64,000 nucleotides of DNA, from the NCBI GenBank assembly GCA_030549495.1, contig JAUIRK010000673.1, forward strand, positions 868,001 to 932,000, given 5' to 3'. The DNA is from Nectonema munidae. Lineage: Eukaryota; Nematomorpha; Nectonematoida; Nectonematidae. Below, in pieces: positions 1-11,362 of the stretch (within the stretch, counting starts at the first letter, position 1; each line of letters begins with the position of its first letter). The translations under genes were made by a program, and so were the position numbers. The notes under the pieces are model-generated. The model was not told the origin of the DNA. It saw only the letters and a list, made by a program, of their open reading frames with translations, and searched no databases.

Positions 1-468
1 TCTTTTTCATTTTTATCCGGCAAAAAAGAGTTTGGCATCCTTTTCTATTTTTCTTGCGGTCCTACAAGCATATGTTTTCTTTCAATTCTCTAAACAATTT
101 TGGCGAGGAAAAAAAGTTACCGCCAATATACGACTCGACAACAGAACCGTTTAAACGTTTAGTTAGTTTTTTCACTACTCTTTCTTCAAGAGTGTCTATA
201 CCTCAATTTTCTTCAACATTCCCAGCGTATAAGTCGCATTCAAATCTGAAAACTATCACACCGACACCAAAGTCTATGAATTCTATCGTGTCTTGGAATT
301 TAAACCAGAGGATTTTTATCATGTAAGACAGAACGTAAAAAAAAGCGACCACGGCTCATCAAATTTGCAATGGTTGATATAAATCCTAATTTCATTCATT
401 ATATTATTTATCAAAAGTTCAGCCACAAGTTTTATAAAATAGTTTATATTATCTCATTTTTATATTGA
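1..468. other. No supported gene
   Basis: AT-rich sequence with an open frame of about 90 codons on the + strand (54-326) that begins without a convincing start and resembles no family I know. The opposite strand is almost equally open, which argues against selection on either. I see no splice signals that would make it an exon. Confidence 0.5.
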
Positions 469-882
469 ATAGGAAAATAAGTAAAACTTTTATTCAAACA
501 AGTTGAAAACTTTATTAATTTTCGACCACTCTGGTCTTCTTCACATAAATAAACAAATCGTTAAATGAAGACGAAAAAAGAGAGAATGACTTATAAATAT
601 AATAACACTAGTAATAATAATATGGTTGTAGTTACAATAGAGATAAAACTTGCTAGACCATTTATCTCCTCATCTCTGCTAATACTCCTATATTCAACTA
701 CATATGGTTCTGTATTTCTGTTTTTATCTTATCATATGCTCATACACACATAATTTATCTGTAAGCTTTATCAAGTTTTATCTCTATTGTACACTACATT
801 ATATTATTATTACTAGGGTTATTATATTCATAAGTCATTTGTCAACTTGTTTGAATTTACTTATTTTCCTATTATATCCTTC
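469..882. repeat. Foldback (imperfect inverted repeat), arms of about 105 bp
   Basis: The left arm (469-652) and right arm (771-877) are reverse complements. AATAGGAAAATAAGTAAA at the left end pairs with the sequence around 860-877, and ACAATAGAGATAAAACTTG at the inner end pairs with 771-790. The left arm carries about 80 extra bases (roughly 508-587) that the right arm lacks, so one arm was interrupted later. The loop is about 118 bases. The open frames over this region (565-753, 704-1219) are by-products. It looks like a foldback MITE; no target duplication was found. Confidence 0.7.
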
Positions 883-1000
883 AATTTTTATTCATGACGT
901 CTCAGCAACACTTTCTTTACATTTTTTTCTATTGAAATATTCATCCTACCCAAAATTTTACAACACAGTGAAAATTAAGAATAAGTGTCACTACTCTTAC

Positions 1001-1192
1001 TCCATAAAAATCTTTAAAATAATGTTCATTCAAAAGTATTCCTTCATATTCTTTCAATTGGAAATCCACAATTTCAATTTCTTCAGTTTGATCCTCAATG
1101 CCTTCTTCGATGAAATATTGATCTTCCAATCCAGGCAAAAGGCACTCTCCAAAACAATCTTTCTTTACAAAAAAACTGCGAATACGAGGCAT
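1001..1192 (-). CDS. Candidate coding exon, product unknown
   Basis: The minus strand has an ATG at 1192 followed by 64 open codons. They end at a consensus donor (GGA|GTAAGAG, with GT at 1000-999), so the exon closes in phase. The peptide begins MPRIRSFFVKKDCFGECLL and continues with an acidic middle (EEGIEDQTEEIEIVDF) and KEYEGILLNEHYFKDFYG. Composition is more protein-like than the surrounding AT noise. A possible internal acceptor lies just inside the ATG (TTCGCAG). The frame stays open past the donor to 941, so it may simply be a chance ORF. No partner exon was recognised, and I know of no matching family. Confidence 0.3.
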
Positions 1193-1625
1193 CAAGACAT
1201 AAAATTTTATAAAGAATGAAGAACAAAACAACAAAATAGTAATAGACACATATGGATGATCAAACAATATTTATTATGTAAATCAGTGAAAATTATTCAT
1301 TTACTCCCAACTATGCTTCCATAAGTTAATGTATGCACCTATGGACGATAGTGACACATATGTCGAGTAAAGTTTGATGAAGCAGTATTCAACACTATTT
1401 CATGTTTAATACATTATTTTGTATCTAGTTTAATGCTTGGCACGTAGAAGAACAACATGCAATATAAGTTAATGATACATCTTTATAAAAAAATAACTCA
1501 AATAGAAAAACGCACATATATGATAAGTATAAATGTTGAATTAATCGAATATCCAATGTGAATAGAGAAGTTAGAGCTCTTTTTAAAAATTACTGGACAC
1601 ATTTGTCCTCTCGGTAAAGAAGTAC
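1193..1625. other. No supported gene
   Basis: AT-rich intergenic sequence. I see no open frame of note, repeat or RNA-like motif. Confidence 0.5.
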
Positions 1626-1830
1626 ATTACATTTTTAATTGCAAGGCTAAAATTACAATTATAATTGCAATTATGTCGCCATTTTTTTTAATTTCAATTT
1701 CAATTACAATTTTGAAAAAGAAAAATGAAAATGAATGTGTCCTTCAGAATTAGTATATATTTTATTTCTTCAATTACAATTATATAATTGATTTTCTCCT
1801 CAATTACAATTACAATTACAATTTTTTTAT
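1626..1830. repeat. AATTAC-rich dispersed repeat, copy 1
   Basis: Stretches of CAATTACAATTACAATT alternate with a conserved core (GGCTAAAATTACAATTATAA followed by TTATGTCGCCATTTTTTT). The same core recurs at 3135-3280 in the same order, so this is a family repeat rather than plain microsatellite drift. The two copies flank the 5S-like and hAT fragments between them and could be the ends or subterminal parts of one transposon. No target duplication was found. Confidence 0.5.
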
Positions 1831-2020
1831 CCATTCGCTTCAGCTCTAGGGCTAGGCAACCCAAAGAAGGCTCATGTCTATCGAGATGGGCACCGAAGGA
1901 AAGAAACCTGAGAACAGGGAAATTCCCTGTTCTTTTGAAATATTCCTTAGGGATCTTTAAGGTGCTCAAGCCAATTTCCACAATGTACACTACCAAGCCT
2001 TTGATAAGTAGGGCTCACTG

Positions 2021-2099
2021 ATATGTCCTGCAACACTTGAGACTCCTCGCAAGTCACCCATCCAACTGACAACCCCTCCTGAGGTTGCTTAACTTCAAC
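2021..2099 (-). pseudogene. 5' truncated 5S rRNA-like sequence
   Basis: Read on the minus strand this gives GAAGTTAAGCAACC, then TTGGATGGGTGACTT, and ends in GTGTTGCAGGAC. These match the order of the internal control region and 3' third of animal 5S rRNA (GAAGTTAAGCA, GGATGGGTGACC, GTGCTGTAGGC) with roughly correct spacing. The first 35 or so bases of 5S rRNA are missing and are replaced by AT-rich sequence. It is therefore a truncated 5S pseudogene or the head of a 5S-derived SINE (SINE3 type). About 180 bases of non-AT-rich sequence follow on the minus strand (1848-2020) and could be a SINE body. It is not a functional 5S gene. Confidence 0.55.
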
Positions 2100-2344
2100 A
2101 TATATTTTAAATAAATAAAAAATAAATGAACACTTTTTAATGAAAATTTTAAATCACTACTCCAGCTGTGAATTACATCTGAGGAGCATTAATTCCTCAA
2201 ATCTGGAATCGGACAGACGCCATCGGTCTGGCCTGATAATTTTGCCAGCAAGTCAGAAAAGGCGTTCCACAGGAGCAGAAGATGCAGGGATACTCGGGTA
2301 CCGAATGGCTAGTGCGACAATCGTACCACTTTATATGACAGCTG

Positions 2345-2732
2345 CAGGGCCGTGGAGGTCAGGGGGGGGGGGGGGCAATTGCCCCGGGCGCCATTTCATT
2401 GCCACTGACGTCAACGCAGCAGAGCTTGAGATGAAAATTGATGGAAATTAGCTATGAAGTTACTTGGTTTCCTGTCCCCGCACTCAGGACTCTGTCCGAA
2501 TCTACAAGTGGCTATGAGGATCATGCTGACAATTGGAACTTCTATTGCATCCTGTGAAAGGTCATTCAGCAAGCTAAAACTTATTAAGTCCTACCTAAGG
2601 AGCACTATGGGGCAAGCCCGCCTCCAAAGTCTGGCTCTTATGAGCATTGAGAAAGAAGTTCTCGATTGTGTTGATTTTGACGAAGTCATTGATAATTTTG
2701 CTGCTGCTAAAACACGAAAAATGAACATCTAA
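2345..2732 (+). mobile_element. hAT transposon remnant, end sequence plus C-terminal dimerisation domain
   Basis: At 2345 a terminal-repeat-like CAGGGCCGTGG leads into a G-run and CAATTGCCCCGGGCGCC, a sequence typical of the ends of ZMYM-related hAT elements. From 2454 an open frame of 92 codons encodes the hAT C-terminal dimerisation region: MRIMLTIGTSIASCERSFSKLK, KSYLRSTMGQARLQSLALMS and IEKEVLD, ending in a basic KTRKMNI. The bulk of the transposase (BED finger and DDE core) is absent between them, so this is an internally deleted copy. The right terminal repeat is not recognisable. The peptide is intact, which suggests moderate age. Confidence 0.75.
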
Positions 2733-3134
2733 GAAAAGAAAGAGCAAGGGGTGAGGGGTTCCATTCAGGAGGAGATAGAGTTGTTCTCTCTATCTCTATG
2801 AACTTACGCTTCTTCACAACAACGCGTGTAGTAGCAATACAAATTTTTCTCATCATTACCACATAGAAGTCATGTGTGGAAATATAGGAAGGAATATTGA
2901 AACAATGAAAAGGAGTGTGATTTTTTACCAATATCTCAGGAATATACGAAAAATATCTTAATAATATAATTGCTCTTTTAGACACGAATTGATGAATATA
3001 TGTGTAGTATAGTAACACATGAAAGAAGCAAAGAGCGGTAAGCTAGGGAGAGAAAGAAAGAGGATAACCCTTCATGGCTGTCATCTATAAGATAGGATCA
3101 TAGCTAGGATTGCCGATGATTCTCCTAGAACCAA
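2733..3134. other. No supported gene
   Basis: A minus-strand open frame (2707-3018) lacks recognisable domains and overlaps the end of the hAT remnant. Nothing else is supported. Confidence 0.5.
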
Positions 3135-3280
3135 AAAATTAGCAATTATTATCTTTTCAATTACAATTACATTTTCAATTACAAGGCTCAAATTACAATT
3201 ATAATTTCAATTATGTCTCCAATTTTTTTTCAATTTCAATTTCAATTACGCATTTATAATTATAATTGACCCCAACCCTG
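3135..3280. repeat. AATTAC-rich dispersed repeat, copy 2
   Basis: The same core as at 1626-1830 (CAAGGCTCAAATTACAATTA, then TTATGTCTCCAATTTTTTTT). It ends in ATAATTGACCCCAACCCTG, whose complement CAGGGTTGGGGTCAATTAT looks like a DNA-transposon terminal repeat. Confidence 0.5.
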
Positions 3281-3711
3281 AATGGATGCACTTTGTATGC
3301 AATGTTTTTTCATAGTTATTTTATTAAGTTATATCTATGCAAATATTTAAACTAAAAATTGACGAAATATTAGATTTTTCGCGTGATGCAAAGTTTCCAA
3401 TGTTCAATACAGGTGTGCCAGTGTTAAAAAGGTAGGGAACGACTGCTATAAAAGTCTGCATCATTGTCAGAGAAGAAAAGCTGTCAAAAGAAAACAGGAA
3501 TATTAAAATACGTATTTATATATTTTATCAATTGAAATAACACTTTGCTTTTATATTCTGGGACACAATATCTCTTCTCCTTTTTCTTAAAACAAGCATC
3601 AATCACAAACTTCCTCTCATTTTTGCGAAACAACTAACGGATATCATTCTAATAATTAACATTTGGTTGTTATCACATCTTGCTTTTGTTTTTTCCCATC
3701 CCCTATAAAAA

Positions 3712-3810
3712 ATGTCTTCAAAGAAGAAAGTTACATCTGATGGAATTTTAAAAGCTCAGAAAAAACTATCTTTTGCTCCTACAATTACTAAAAAAAGACC
3801 ACAAAAGTAA
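3712..3810 (+). CDS. Short lysine-rich open frame, possible first exon of a decayed element
   Basis: A TATAAAAA sequence sits just upstream of an ATG, followed by 32 codons (MSSKKKVTSDGILKAQKKLS and FAPTITKKRPQK). A donor-like AAAAGTAAGGTATGT overlaps the stop. The basic N-terminus resembles the start of many transposases, but no partner exon is visible downstream. Weakly supported. Confidence 0.15.
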   Translation: MSSKKKVTSDGILKAQKKLSFAPTITKKRPQK

Positions 3811-5259
3811 GGTATGTATGTATAGCAGTATTGAAAATAGCGCACATACTGGCTTACCTGTGACTTTTTGTAATCTAATTATTAGCTATAAAGCAAGCCG
3901 TGTGCATATTTGGATACGTTTGTTAGCCACATGCTAATAGTTTTGTTCTATACTTTGTGTTGCTTAAGTATAATTTCTTGTTCAGGGTTTGAATTTAAAA
4001 TTGCGGATCGGTTAAGGGTTTGAGTGTTGGCGGGATGAGGGCAGTCAACATATAAAATTTAGGATATTTTTTTAATTCTTGATTGACCTCCGTTTGTATA
4101 TCCAGAGAGTGTAGCGCCACCAACATAGCCTTGACTAAGAATTCGCAATTTACACCAATTTTAAAACACAAAATATTTTCAGAAATTCTTCCAGCATTGC
4201 AAGACTCCAGTTCTACAAAACCAAGAAAGATTTCATTTCACATATCTCAAAACAATGTTCAACTTTTCTTTTTCACTAATAAACATTTTTTCAGCAACTA
4301 TCAATGAGATATAAGATAAATTAGTCGTATCAACAATCACATTAATAATAAGGTATGAGGAAACACTCAAAATTTCATTTTGTACTTGTGGATTAAAATA
4401 TCTTGCAGTTTTTTCAAATTTTCAATATGACTTTGCAAGAAATTATCGCCAGCATCGACTCTATATACGATAATGAAATATAAAATATTGTTAAAATTGC
4501 CTGATTCATTTGTATCTCATCTTAATCATTTGTTAAATCAATTACAAAGCTTTGGCCCATCTTAAATGTAAGTAATGAATTTTCATTTTTACGTTGACCA
4601 GAAGTATTAAAAATGTTTTTTCTTTTGTTTTTGGTATTCGGAAACATCAAATGAAGACTCTTTGATATCTTTTTTGAAAAGGAAATCAACTTTTAAGTGT
4701 CTAAAAAAATATTGAGTAGTTAATCTAGAACTTGGCCTATATAAAATCTAAAACAAAACTAAAACTGTCCACAACCAAACAGTCCAAGTTAAAATCTATA
4801 TCGCAATTAGCAAAAATTAAAAAAAACAAATTTAATTAAAAAAATTACTCTAAAATCGTTGAGAATTACAATCTAGTGCTCTACAAAAAGCCATAAAAGG
4901 GGTTAAAATTCAAACAACAATATTTGATCTTTATTTTCTCAAATTATTGAAAAAAAATTCAATTAATTCTCTCATTTGATCTTTTTCTTCTGGGAAATAT
5001 AAAATTCATTAGAGTTACAAAAAATTAGCTCCATTTATATCTTCAAAAGGTTATTTCTGAACAAGTAATATCTGGATATAAAAATGTAACAAAAACTTGT
5101 GGATTTAAAATAGAAGCCTCTTTCGAAAGCGCGAAGCATCACTTAGAAACTTATTTAATTGGAAAATATAAAATGCCCCTTTAGAGGGTCATCATATAGC
5201 CTTCAAGTGAATATATAAAATGTTCAGAAATAAAATTATATTTAAAAATTATTATTATA
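3811..5259. other. No supported gene
   Basis: Very AT-rich, with frames closed on both strands apart from one spurious 74-codon frame at 4083. A weak resemblance to transposase debris is not enough to name anything. Confidence 0.5.
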
Positions 5260-5600
5260 TGTTGCAAAACCTCAAAATGGCCAAAACACCACACATATAC
5301 CTTTTAAGGATTTGCAAGACTGGATTAAATTTATGAGGGGTTGTCTCCCGTGCCAACCGTTTGAGGTTTTGTAAGATGAGTATATATAGTTAATATTATG
5401 AATGAATTTACTTTAAATATATATATTGATTAATCAAAAGGCTAGACACGGGAGACAAACCATAGTCAAGTCACAATCTTACAAAACCTCAAAAGGATAT
5501 GTTGCATGCATTGATCCTTTTAAGGTTTGCAAGATTGTGACCAAAAATTATGAGGGGTTGTTCCGTGTCCAACGTCTTGAGGTTTTGTAAGATCAATAAT
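5260..5600. repeat. Cluster of three related inverted-repeat units (foldback MITE)
   Basis: A unit of about 78 bp with CCTTTTAAGG(A)TTTGCAAGA, then GAGGGGTTGT(CT)CCGTG and finally TTGAGGTTTTGTAAGAT occurs forward at 5300-5377, reversed at 5440-5495 and forward at 5514-5592. The second and third units form a long hairpin around a 14-base loop near 5500-5513 (arms TCACAATCTTACAAAACCTC and ATCCTTTTAAGGTTTGCAAG). The overlapping minus-strand open frame (5489-5689) is not a gene. Confidence 0.7.
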
Positions 5601-7044
5601 ATTCCTTTCAAATGTGCATTACCTTTCAAATGTGATGAACGGTCGACAGAAAAATAAACACGATTGCAAAGTTCATATCTTCTTTTCATTTACTTCGGAA
5701 TGTTTCGCACGATGATATTGCACTAAGTATCAACTCTATAAATAATAACAAAGGCATCGTGAAATTTGATATACTGCAAGACCTGATATAACATCAAAAT
5801 ATATTACGCTCGTCATCAGTCTTCCTCTAAAATGAATTTTCGGTCATATCATCAATAACGAAAGGGTCTCAATTATCTGAAATGAGCCAAAACATTACCC
5901 ATTTATAAAAAGGAAGTTCTTAAGTTTAATAACTACAGAACGATCACCAGAGTTCCTAAATTTTCCAAAAAGTGTTTGAAAGATTTTGACAATAGAATTT
6001 AAAATCTCATTTAGCAGTTTTTAGTTTATATCTTAATAAGTAGTAAAAACATTATGCGTTATAAAAAAACTTAAGACGGTGTTCAAAATGTAAAAGTATA
6101 AAAATCTAGCATCTTTGCATTCAAAAACGATTTTTGGCGCACAATTAGGTAGAGAGATAATGTTACTTCATTTTGAATCAAGGCGATGTATATTTTGAGG
6201 AAGGCACTTTTCAATATTTTTCAAGTGAGGATTTATGTGAAAAAATTATATTAAAAAATGTAGATAAAGACAAACATTCAGTAAAAAAATTACGAAGTGT
6301 TTACTACGTGTCTCCGAATAGGTAAACACCATTAACCAATAAATATTTGAGCACCATAAAAACATTCTAATTATGTTTTATGATTTGGCTTTCTTTGAAT
6401 TAAATTTGAAACTGTTCTTCCAGATTTTCTCAATTCGAAAAAGACATATTTGGTTCGTGTAAGTAAGATGAATCGTGCTGTTTATATCTTCGTCCTTTTT
6501 TCATAGCTGTTTTTTAATTTAAAATTCCAGTATAATAAACAATTTTACTAAGTTTCTTTAGAAAATAATCTATAAGCATAACAGAAACAAGGATCGCTCT
6601 TAGGAAAGTATCCAAGTCATAAAATTGAGTCATGTCTGTTTTTTTAAAAATAGCTTCATTTTCTACCATACTTTTAGAGAATACTTTTCAATATGGTCAT
6701 GACAAATGAATTAAATCAAAAGGGTGAAATAAAACAGGGATATATATGATTGGGAAATGTTAAAGGTGATTTGTAGAAGAAACAACAGAATCAACACATT
6801 AGGAAGTAAAAATAGTTTAATTTTGTGAAGATCAATAACGTTTATCGTTTGTAGGTATAAAGAAGTTTGTGATCATTTTAAAATATGTAGATCAGAGCAA
6901 TGAATGGCCCTACTCAATGCACCTTTTGAATTTTATCAAGCCGACATGTACGCGCTCTATTTTTTATAGATAATCCTTGAATCCACCCTTACTCGCTCTT
7001 AAGCCTATAATTTATCATGTTATTTCTTTGACATGAATTTGACA
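5601..7044. other. No supported gene
   Basis: AT-rich sequence without frames longer than about 60 codons, clear repeats or RNA-like features. Confidence 0.5.
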
Positions 7045-7375
7045 AATTTATTATAATAATTTTTGTCCAATGAACACACTGTCATTATTACCCGATATTA
7101 TACTTGCACTGTAAGCTCTCAATCCCACTATAACTGTAGTAATTTTATGAAGTCAAGTTACATTGTTTGTAATTCTGATTGCATCAACCTTCTAGCTCAG
7201 TGGTTTTCAAACTGGAGTTTGCGGTGCCCTAGGGGATCGCGAAGCAGTTCCATGGGAACCGAGTAGGGGACACTGAGTGGATCGTCTTGCGTAACATATT
7301 GCACCCATGTTAAGTCATTTGCGGTGTTGCCAATATTATTTCTTTGAATTGAGTACTATATTTATTCTTCTATTG
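7045..7375 (+). mobile_element. Left part of a composite hAT element, copy 1
   Basis: From CAATGAACACAC this matches 57675-58010 closely and in order. About 130 bp of outer sequence is followed by CAGTGGTTTTCAAACTGGAG at 7198, a classic Charlie-type hAT terminal repeat, and then GGGATCGCGAAGCAGTTCC and GACACTGAGTGGATCGT. Because outer sequence and inner terminal repeat are shared by both copies, the inner element was already nested when the composite multiplied. The outer terminal repeat present at 57626 is missing here. Confidence 0.7.
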
Positions 7376-7639
7376 CTTTTCAGGACTGTTTTTATAGATG
7401 TAAATGTGTATTTTTCTTAATGGATTAAAAAATGAAATGACTGCTCATAGTTGAATTTGGTATGCTGCATTAACATCTCGAGGGGAAAAATATTTTCAAA
7501 TAAAATATCCTGGAGGCCATAAAACACAGGGCAGCATATATTAGCCAAGAAATTTCTCTTTATTTTCCTAACCTAAAAAGTTTGAAAAATACTATCAATT
7601 TATCAAAAACCCGTTTATATAATCTTGATTAGTAATCTC

Positions 7640-8020
7640 GCCTCAGAAGACTTCTTAATTCAAAAACAGTTATTGATTTGATTAATGATTGGGGAGGTAT
7701 AAAACATGTTTTATGTGAAATGTCTCATAGCGATTTATCGATTGAAACAGGACAATCCTATGCTGATGTTGCTAAGATGGCTCTGAAAGTTGATTAGATT
7801 TGCCACTACATATGAATGTGAGCAAGCATTGTCTACGCTAATTGTCATTTAAAACTAAATCTCCATACAAATTGAAAGTGAGTTATGATATGAGAGTTGC
7901 ATTGGCCAAAAAAGAGCCAAACTTAGACAAACTGGTTTAGACAAAGCACATGTATCCATCCCATTGACGTTGATTGAATTATTCAGACAATTTTTGAAGA
8001 AACAATTATGTCAATTTTTT
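7640..8020 (+). pseudogene. Decayed hAT transposase C-terminus
   Basis: Reading across frames gives FATTYECEQA-like residues (near 7800) followed by KLRQTGLDKAHVSIPLTLIE (near 7920) and FRQFLKKQ. This is the C-terminal dimerisation segment of SCAND3/ZBED-like hAT transposases, with stops and frame changes throughout. The same tail, equally decayed, lies on the minus strand at 20820-21095. It probably belongs to the element whose left end is at 7198. Confidence 0.6.
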
Positions 8021-9366
8021 ATTACAGTAGTTATATGTTGATTTATTTTTTAAAACCAGTTCATACATGTTTTATGTTATTTTTTCAATTTATAACCTCA
8101 CAAACACGACCATGGGTAAAGGGACCTTTAGCGTACCAGTATAGTTCTCTAATGTATATTTTTATATTAAGATCTTTTAATTAGACGTTGAAAAATAGGA
8201 AATATCATACTTTTAATTAGCAAATAATAAAGTTGATATCCGAAAAGAACATTTTCAACATATGACAGCTTCTGATCTATATTTTTAATTTGTTTTAATT
8301 ACATGTTGATGTAAACAATATTATGTTATGGTATGTATAATTTATTTATTTTAATACTTATAATTTTTATTTATGAGTTGTTTTTCTATCATGATTGGTA
8401 CTTATAATATAATTTGTTACATTATACAAAATATACAAAAATTCAATCCCAAAGGGGTAAGGATTTTTCAGTGGTAGACCAGTGCTTTTGGTTAAGCATT
8501 TTATTTCTCGTATAACTGCCTAAATTAACTAAGGATATGGTTTATTTCGCAACTGTTATATAAATTTTTTTTTATTAATTGCGAATACCTATAAGTTTAT
8601 CTTTTTAGCCATCTCCATGTTAAAAAAATTTTACAGTTTTTATCATTTCTCCCGGCATAAGCCAAATATAAAATATTATTTGCCTCTAAAATGAAATGGA
8701 TGGTATCTCCTCTACTTGACTTTGTACGCTATCAACAACAGAGAGAGTTTATAAAAGATAAAGTTGATAAGGTTGAATTTCCTATATTCTAAGACTCACT
8801 AAGTTTATTCTAGTTTTAGCATATAAATTAAAAGTATTTATAGATTTATATTTTACAAACATTTATCTCACCCTCAATAATGTTCCATGTATGAAATTAT
8901 AACTTACATAACAAAGTTTAGAATAAATTTCACTCCATAATTTAGATTGAATTATTTGAACAAAATAATTTATTAAAATGAATAAAAACCATTTCATATA
9001 TACATTGGCAGGTAGGTAGGTAGAGATATCAAAGAATTTTCCGAAGTCGATATGTTTGCAAGATGCTTGATAGAGAGTAATAGTAGAGTCTTTTAGGGTG
9101 GGAAAAGAATTCGAGGATAATCTAAATTTTGAATAAAGGCAGTATAAGAGGAAAAAACATAAAGTTGCGATAATAGGGATTTTAAGGCCGATGAGTGTGT
9201 TCCTCTAGTTCGATTTTGCAAATTAAAACTGTTAGAGTATTCAATTAGTTTGGATAAGGAAGTAAATAGGTGAAATTAATAAGAAAATGCTATAGCTTTG
9301 ATACTTGAATTGATGAGTTTGTCTTGTTAATGGATAAAAAATGAACATATGAACCCCAAAAGATAA
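8021..9366. other. No supported gene; possible SINE stub
   Basis: Mostly empty AT-rich sequence. At 9010-9050 the string GTAGAGATATCAAAG resembles the tail of the tRNA-derived SINE found at 10434 and 46580, so a truncated copy may end here. Nothing else is supported. Confidence 0.4.
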
Positions 9367-9722
9367 ATGAGTTCGTTGAGTAACAGCCAAAACGGTAAGT
9401 TTGATGAAATTTTAACGATGAAGAGTTCATTTTATATTGAGAGTGGTCTGAGAAACATCTTTGAGGGGGCGAGAGGTAATAATTGTGCTTTGACCGTGAA
9501 TGGCATCATATGTAAGAAATTCCAGATAAGAGTGTGTTTGCCGAAGATGCAAGTAAGGATTGCGATAAATTTTTCTCCTCTAGCATGATTTCGGAGTTAA
9601 ATGCACTGAAAAGTAGAGATGATAAATCTGTTAACGATGTTTTGAAAGGGCTTATTTTGCGAGATAGTCAATATAAGTGTTTTCGTAGATGTTTAATTGA
9701 CAAGGGCACAGGTGCATGGTGA
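9367..9722 (+). CDS. Unassigned open frames, probably one broken gene or element
   Basis: Two overlapping + frames (9367-9588 and 9534-9722) read as one protein if a single shift near 9535 is allowed. The first carries FYIESGLRNIFEGARGNNCA; the second carries DASKDCDKFFSSSMISELNA and KSVNDVLKGLILRDSQYKCF. Composition is protein-like and charged, unlike the flanks. I do not recognise a family. It could be decayed element coding sequence or a lost host exon. Confidence 0.25.
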
Positions 9723-10424
9723 TTGGGAAGTTGTTATCTAAAAGTAGAAATCTTGAAAACAACATTGATGTGATAAAGATTATTTCGTGAATTAAAGACA
9801 AGTCTCGAGTGAAGTTTTGAGAGTCTGCTTGAATTAGGGCATTGCATTCGCATTCATATATATGCGTTAATCTGTTAAAAAGGGAGCCAGTATAGAAGAA
9901 GGGTAGAAGTATTGGCCCTTCGTAATAGCAAAAAGTGAAGGAGCGCCTAAGAAAATTTGTCGTGTAGAGGAATATGAATGTGCTAGTATCTTTTTATTAA
10001 TGAGTGAAGTAGCAATAATTTTCTTTGTGCAAATCTTTATACATGAGTTTACTTTTCTTTGTTTTTTGATTACTTTGATTTTTAGATTCTCACACTTTTC
10101 CAACTTACCTAACCTTACCATAAGTTCTTAATATTATTACACTTTTTTATAATTTATCAAACAACCTACAACTATTACTAGGCATTCAAACAACCTACAA
10201 ACTATAAACAACAAAAACCTACAAACTATATTGAACAAAGTAATTTTTTATATAGTTTTAGGTAATTAATTTTTTTGTTTAAATTTAATTTGTTTAAATT
10301 GGCAGTTTTTAATATTTATTTTTATAAAATCAATTAATTTCAAAGGTTTTTCAGTTTAGTAAAATTTATATTCATAATACTTTATTTGATTTTAGATCTT
10401 CAATCAAAGTGGAGAAAACAATGT
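9723..10424. other. No supported gene
   Basis: AT-rich. A minus-strand frame at 9867-10121 is low-complexity and unconvincing. CAAACAACCTACAAACTAT is repeated in tandem near 10160-10230. Confidence 0.45.
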
Positions 10425-10433
10425 GTCTATATG

Positions 10434-10585
10434 GTTGGTTTGAGATATCAAAGCACTTTCCCAATTAATTTTTCCCCCATTTGCTTTAAGGGGGTTAACA
10501 CGTTTTTGTGAATTTGTTTTTAGGGTGGGGAGCTGGGGGATCGAACCCCTCCCCTAATTGTAGGGGGGAGGACACCCCACACCAG
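10434..10585 (-). repeat. tRNA-derived SINE, copy 1
   Basis: The minus strand carries a pol III B box inside GGGGTTCGATCCCCCAGC. It is followed by a body matching the SINE at 46580-46753 (CTAAAAACAAATTCACAAAA, then GTGCTTTGATATCTC). A 9 bp direct repeat, GTCTATATG, sits at 10425-10433 and 10586-10594 and bounds the copy exactly. The A box has drifted. Confidence 0.75.
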
Positions 10586-10767
10586 GTCTATATGTTAATA
10601 TTTATAATATATATCATCTTTTTTAAGATTATCATTATAGGAAAAATCAAAAGCCAAATATGGCTGTGAATTATATTTTTCCAGTTGAATATATAAAAAA
10701 AAAATTTTTTGCAAACCAACAAGTACAAATTAAAAATTCATATGGAAAACAAAAGGTAAAGTCTAAA

Positions 10768-11362
10768 TTAGATTATATTTTGTATATACTCAGAACTCAG
10801 AAGATGTTTTTTTATTTTTTTTTTAAATGAAAGTAATGACATGGATACATTATCAAAGAGATGCACATTATCATTATAAAATTCATTAACTTTTTTTATT
10901 AAAGAAATACCTGATCCTTTTAATCTATAGGTAATTTTTAAAGGTTTATTAGAGTTGCTAGTGTTATGTGAAAGATTTTCCCTATATCTTATCAGTGGCC
11001 CGAAAACATTCTGTAAACAACCCTTGAAATATTTATAGAGAAATACTCCAACCCTTTGTTTAAAAATATCTTCCACTTTCAATAATTTATTCTGAATAAA
11101 AATCTCTGAAGTGTGGTCCGTCTTATTCATGTTAAAAATTACTCGTATAGCTCTTTTGAAGAATTTGAATACGTTTTTTCCCAAAGGGAAACCAATTTAT
11201 GATGCTATAATTAACATAGGAAAGGAATAATTTCTTATAAATCAAAAGTTTAATCTTCGATGGGAAAATATTTTTGGTAAAATACAAAATACCAATGACT
11301 CGATTTAGATCGAAGGCCAACTGATCGATATGTTGCCTAAATTTCATTTTATTAAATAACAA
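10768..11362 (-). pseudogene. LINE ORF2 C-terminal region
   Basis: Two overlapping minus frames follow the reverse transcriptase. The residues MKFRQHIDQLAFDLNRVIGI and KNIFPSKIKLLIYKKLFLSY are the usual thumb-like region of Jockey/CR1-type ORF2 (NH/H, then YF-SxxxY/F), and NVFKFFKRAIRVIFNMNKTD follows. The frame ends at 10768. Broken by at least one shift. Confidence 0.65.

Noticed and set aside
704-1219. 171-codon + frame
   Set aside because: Runs from a foldback arm through AT-rich sequence antisense to a better exon candidate; composition is low-complexity.
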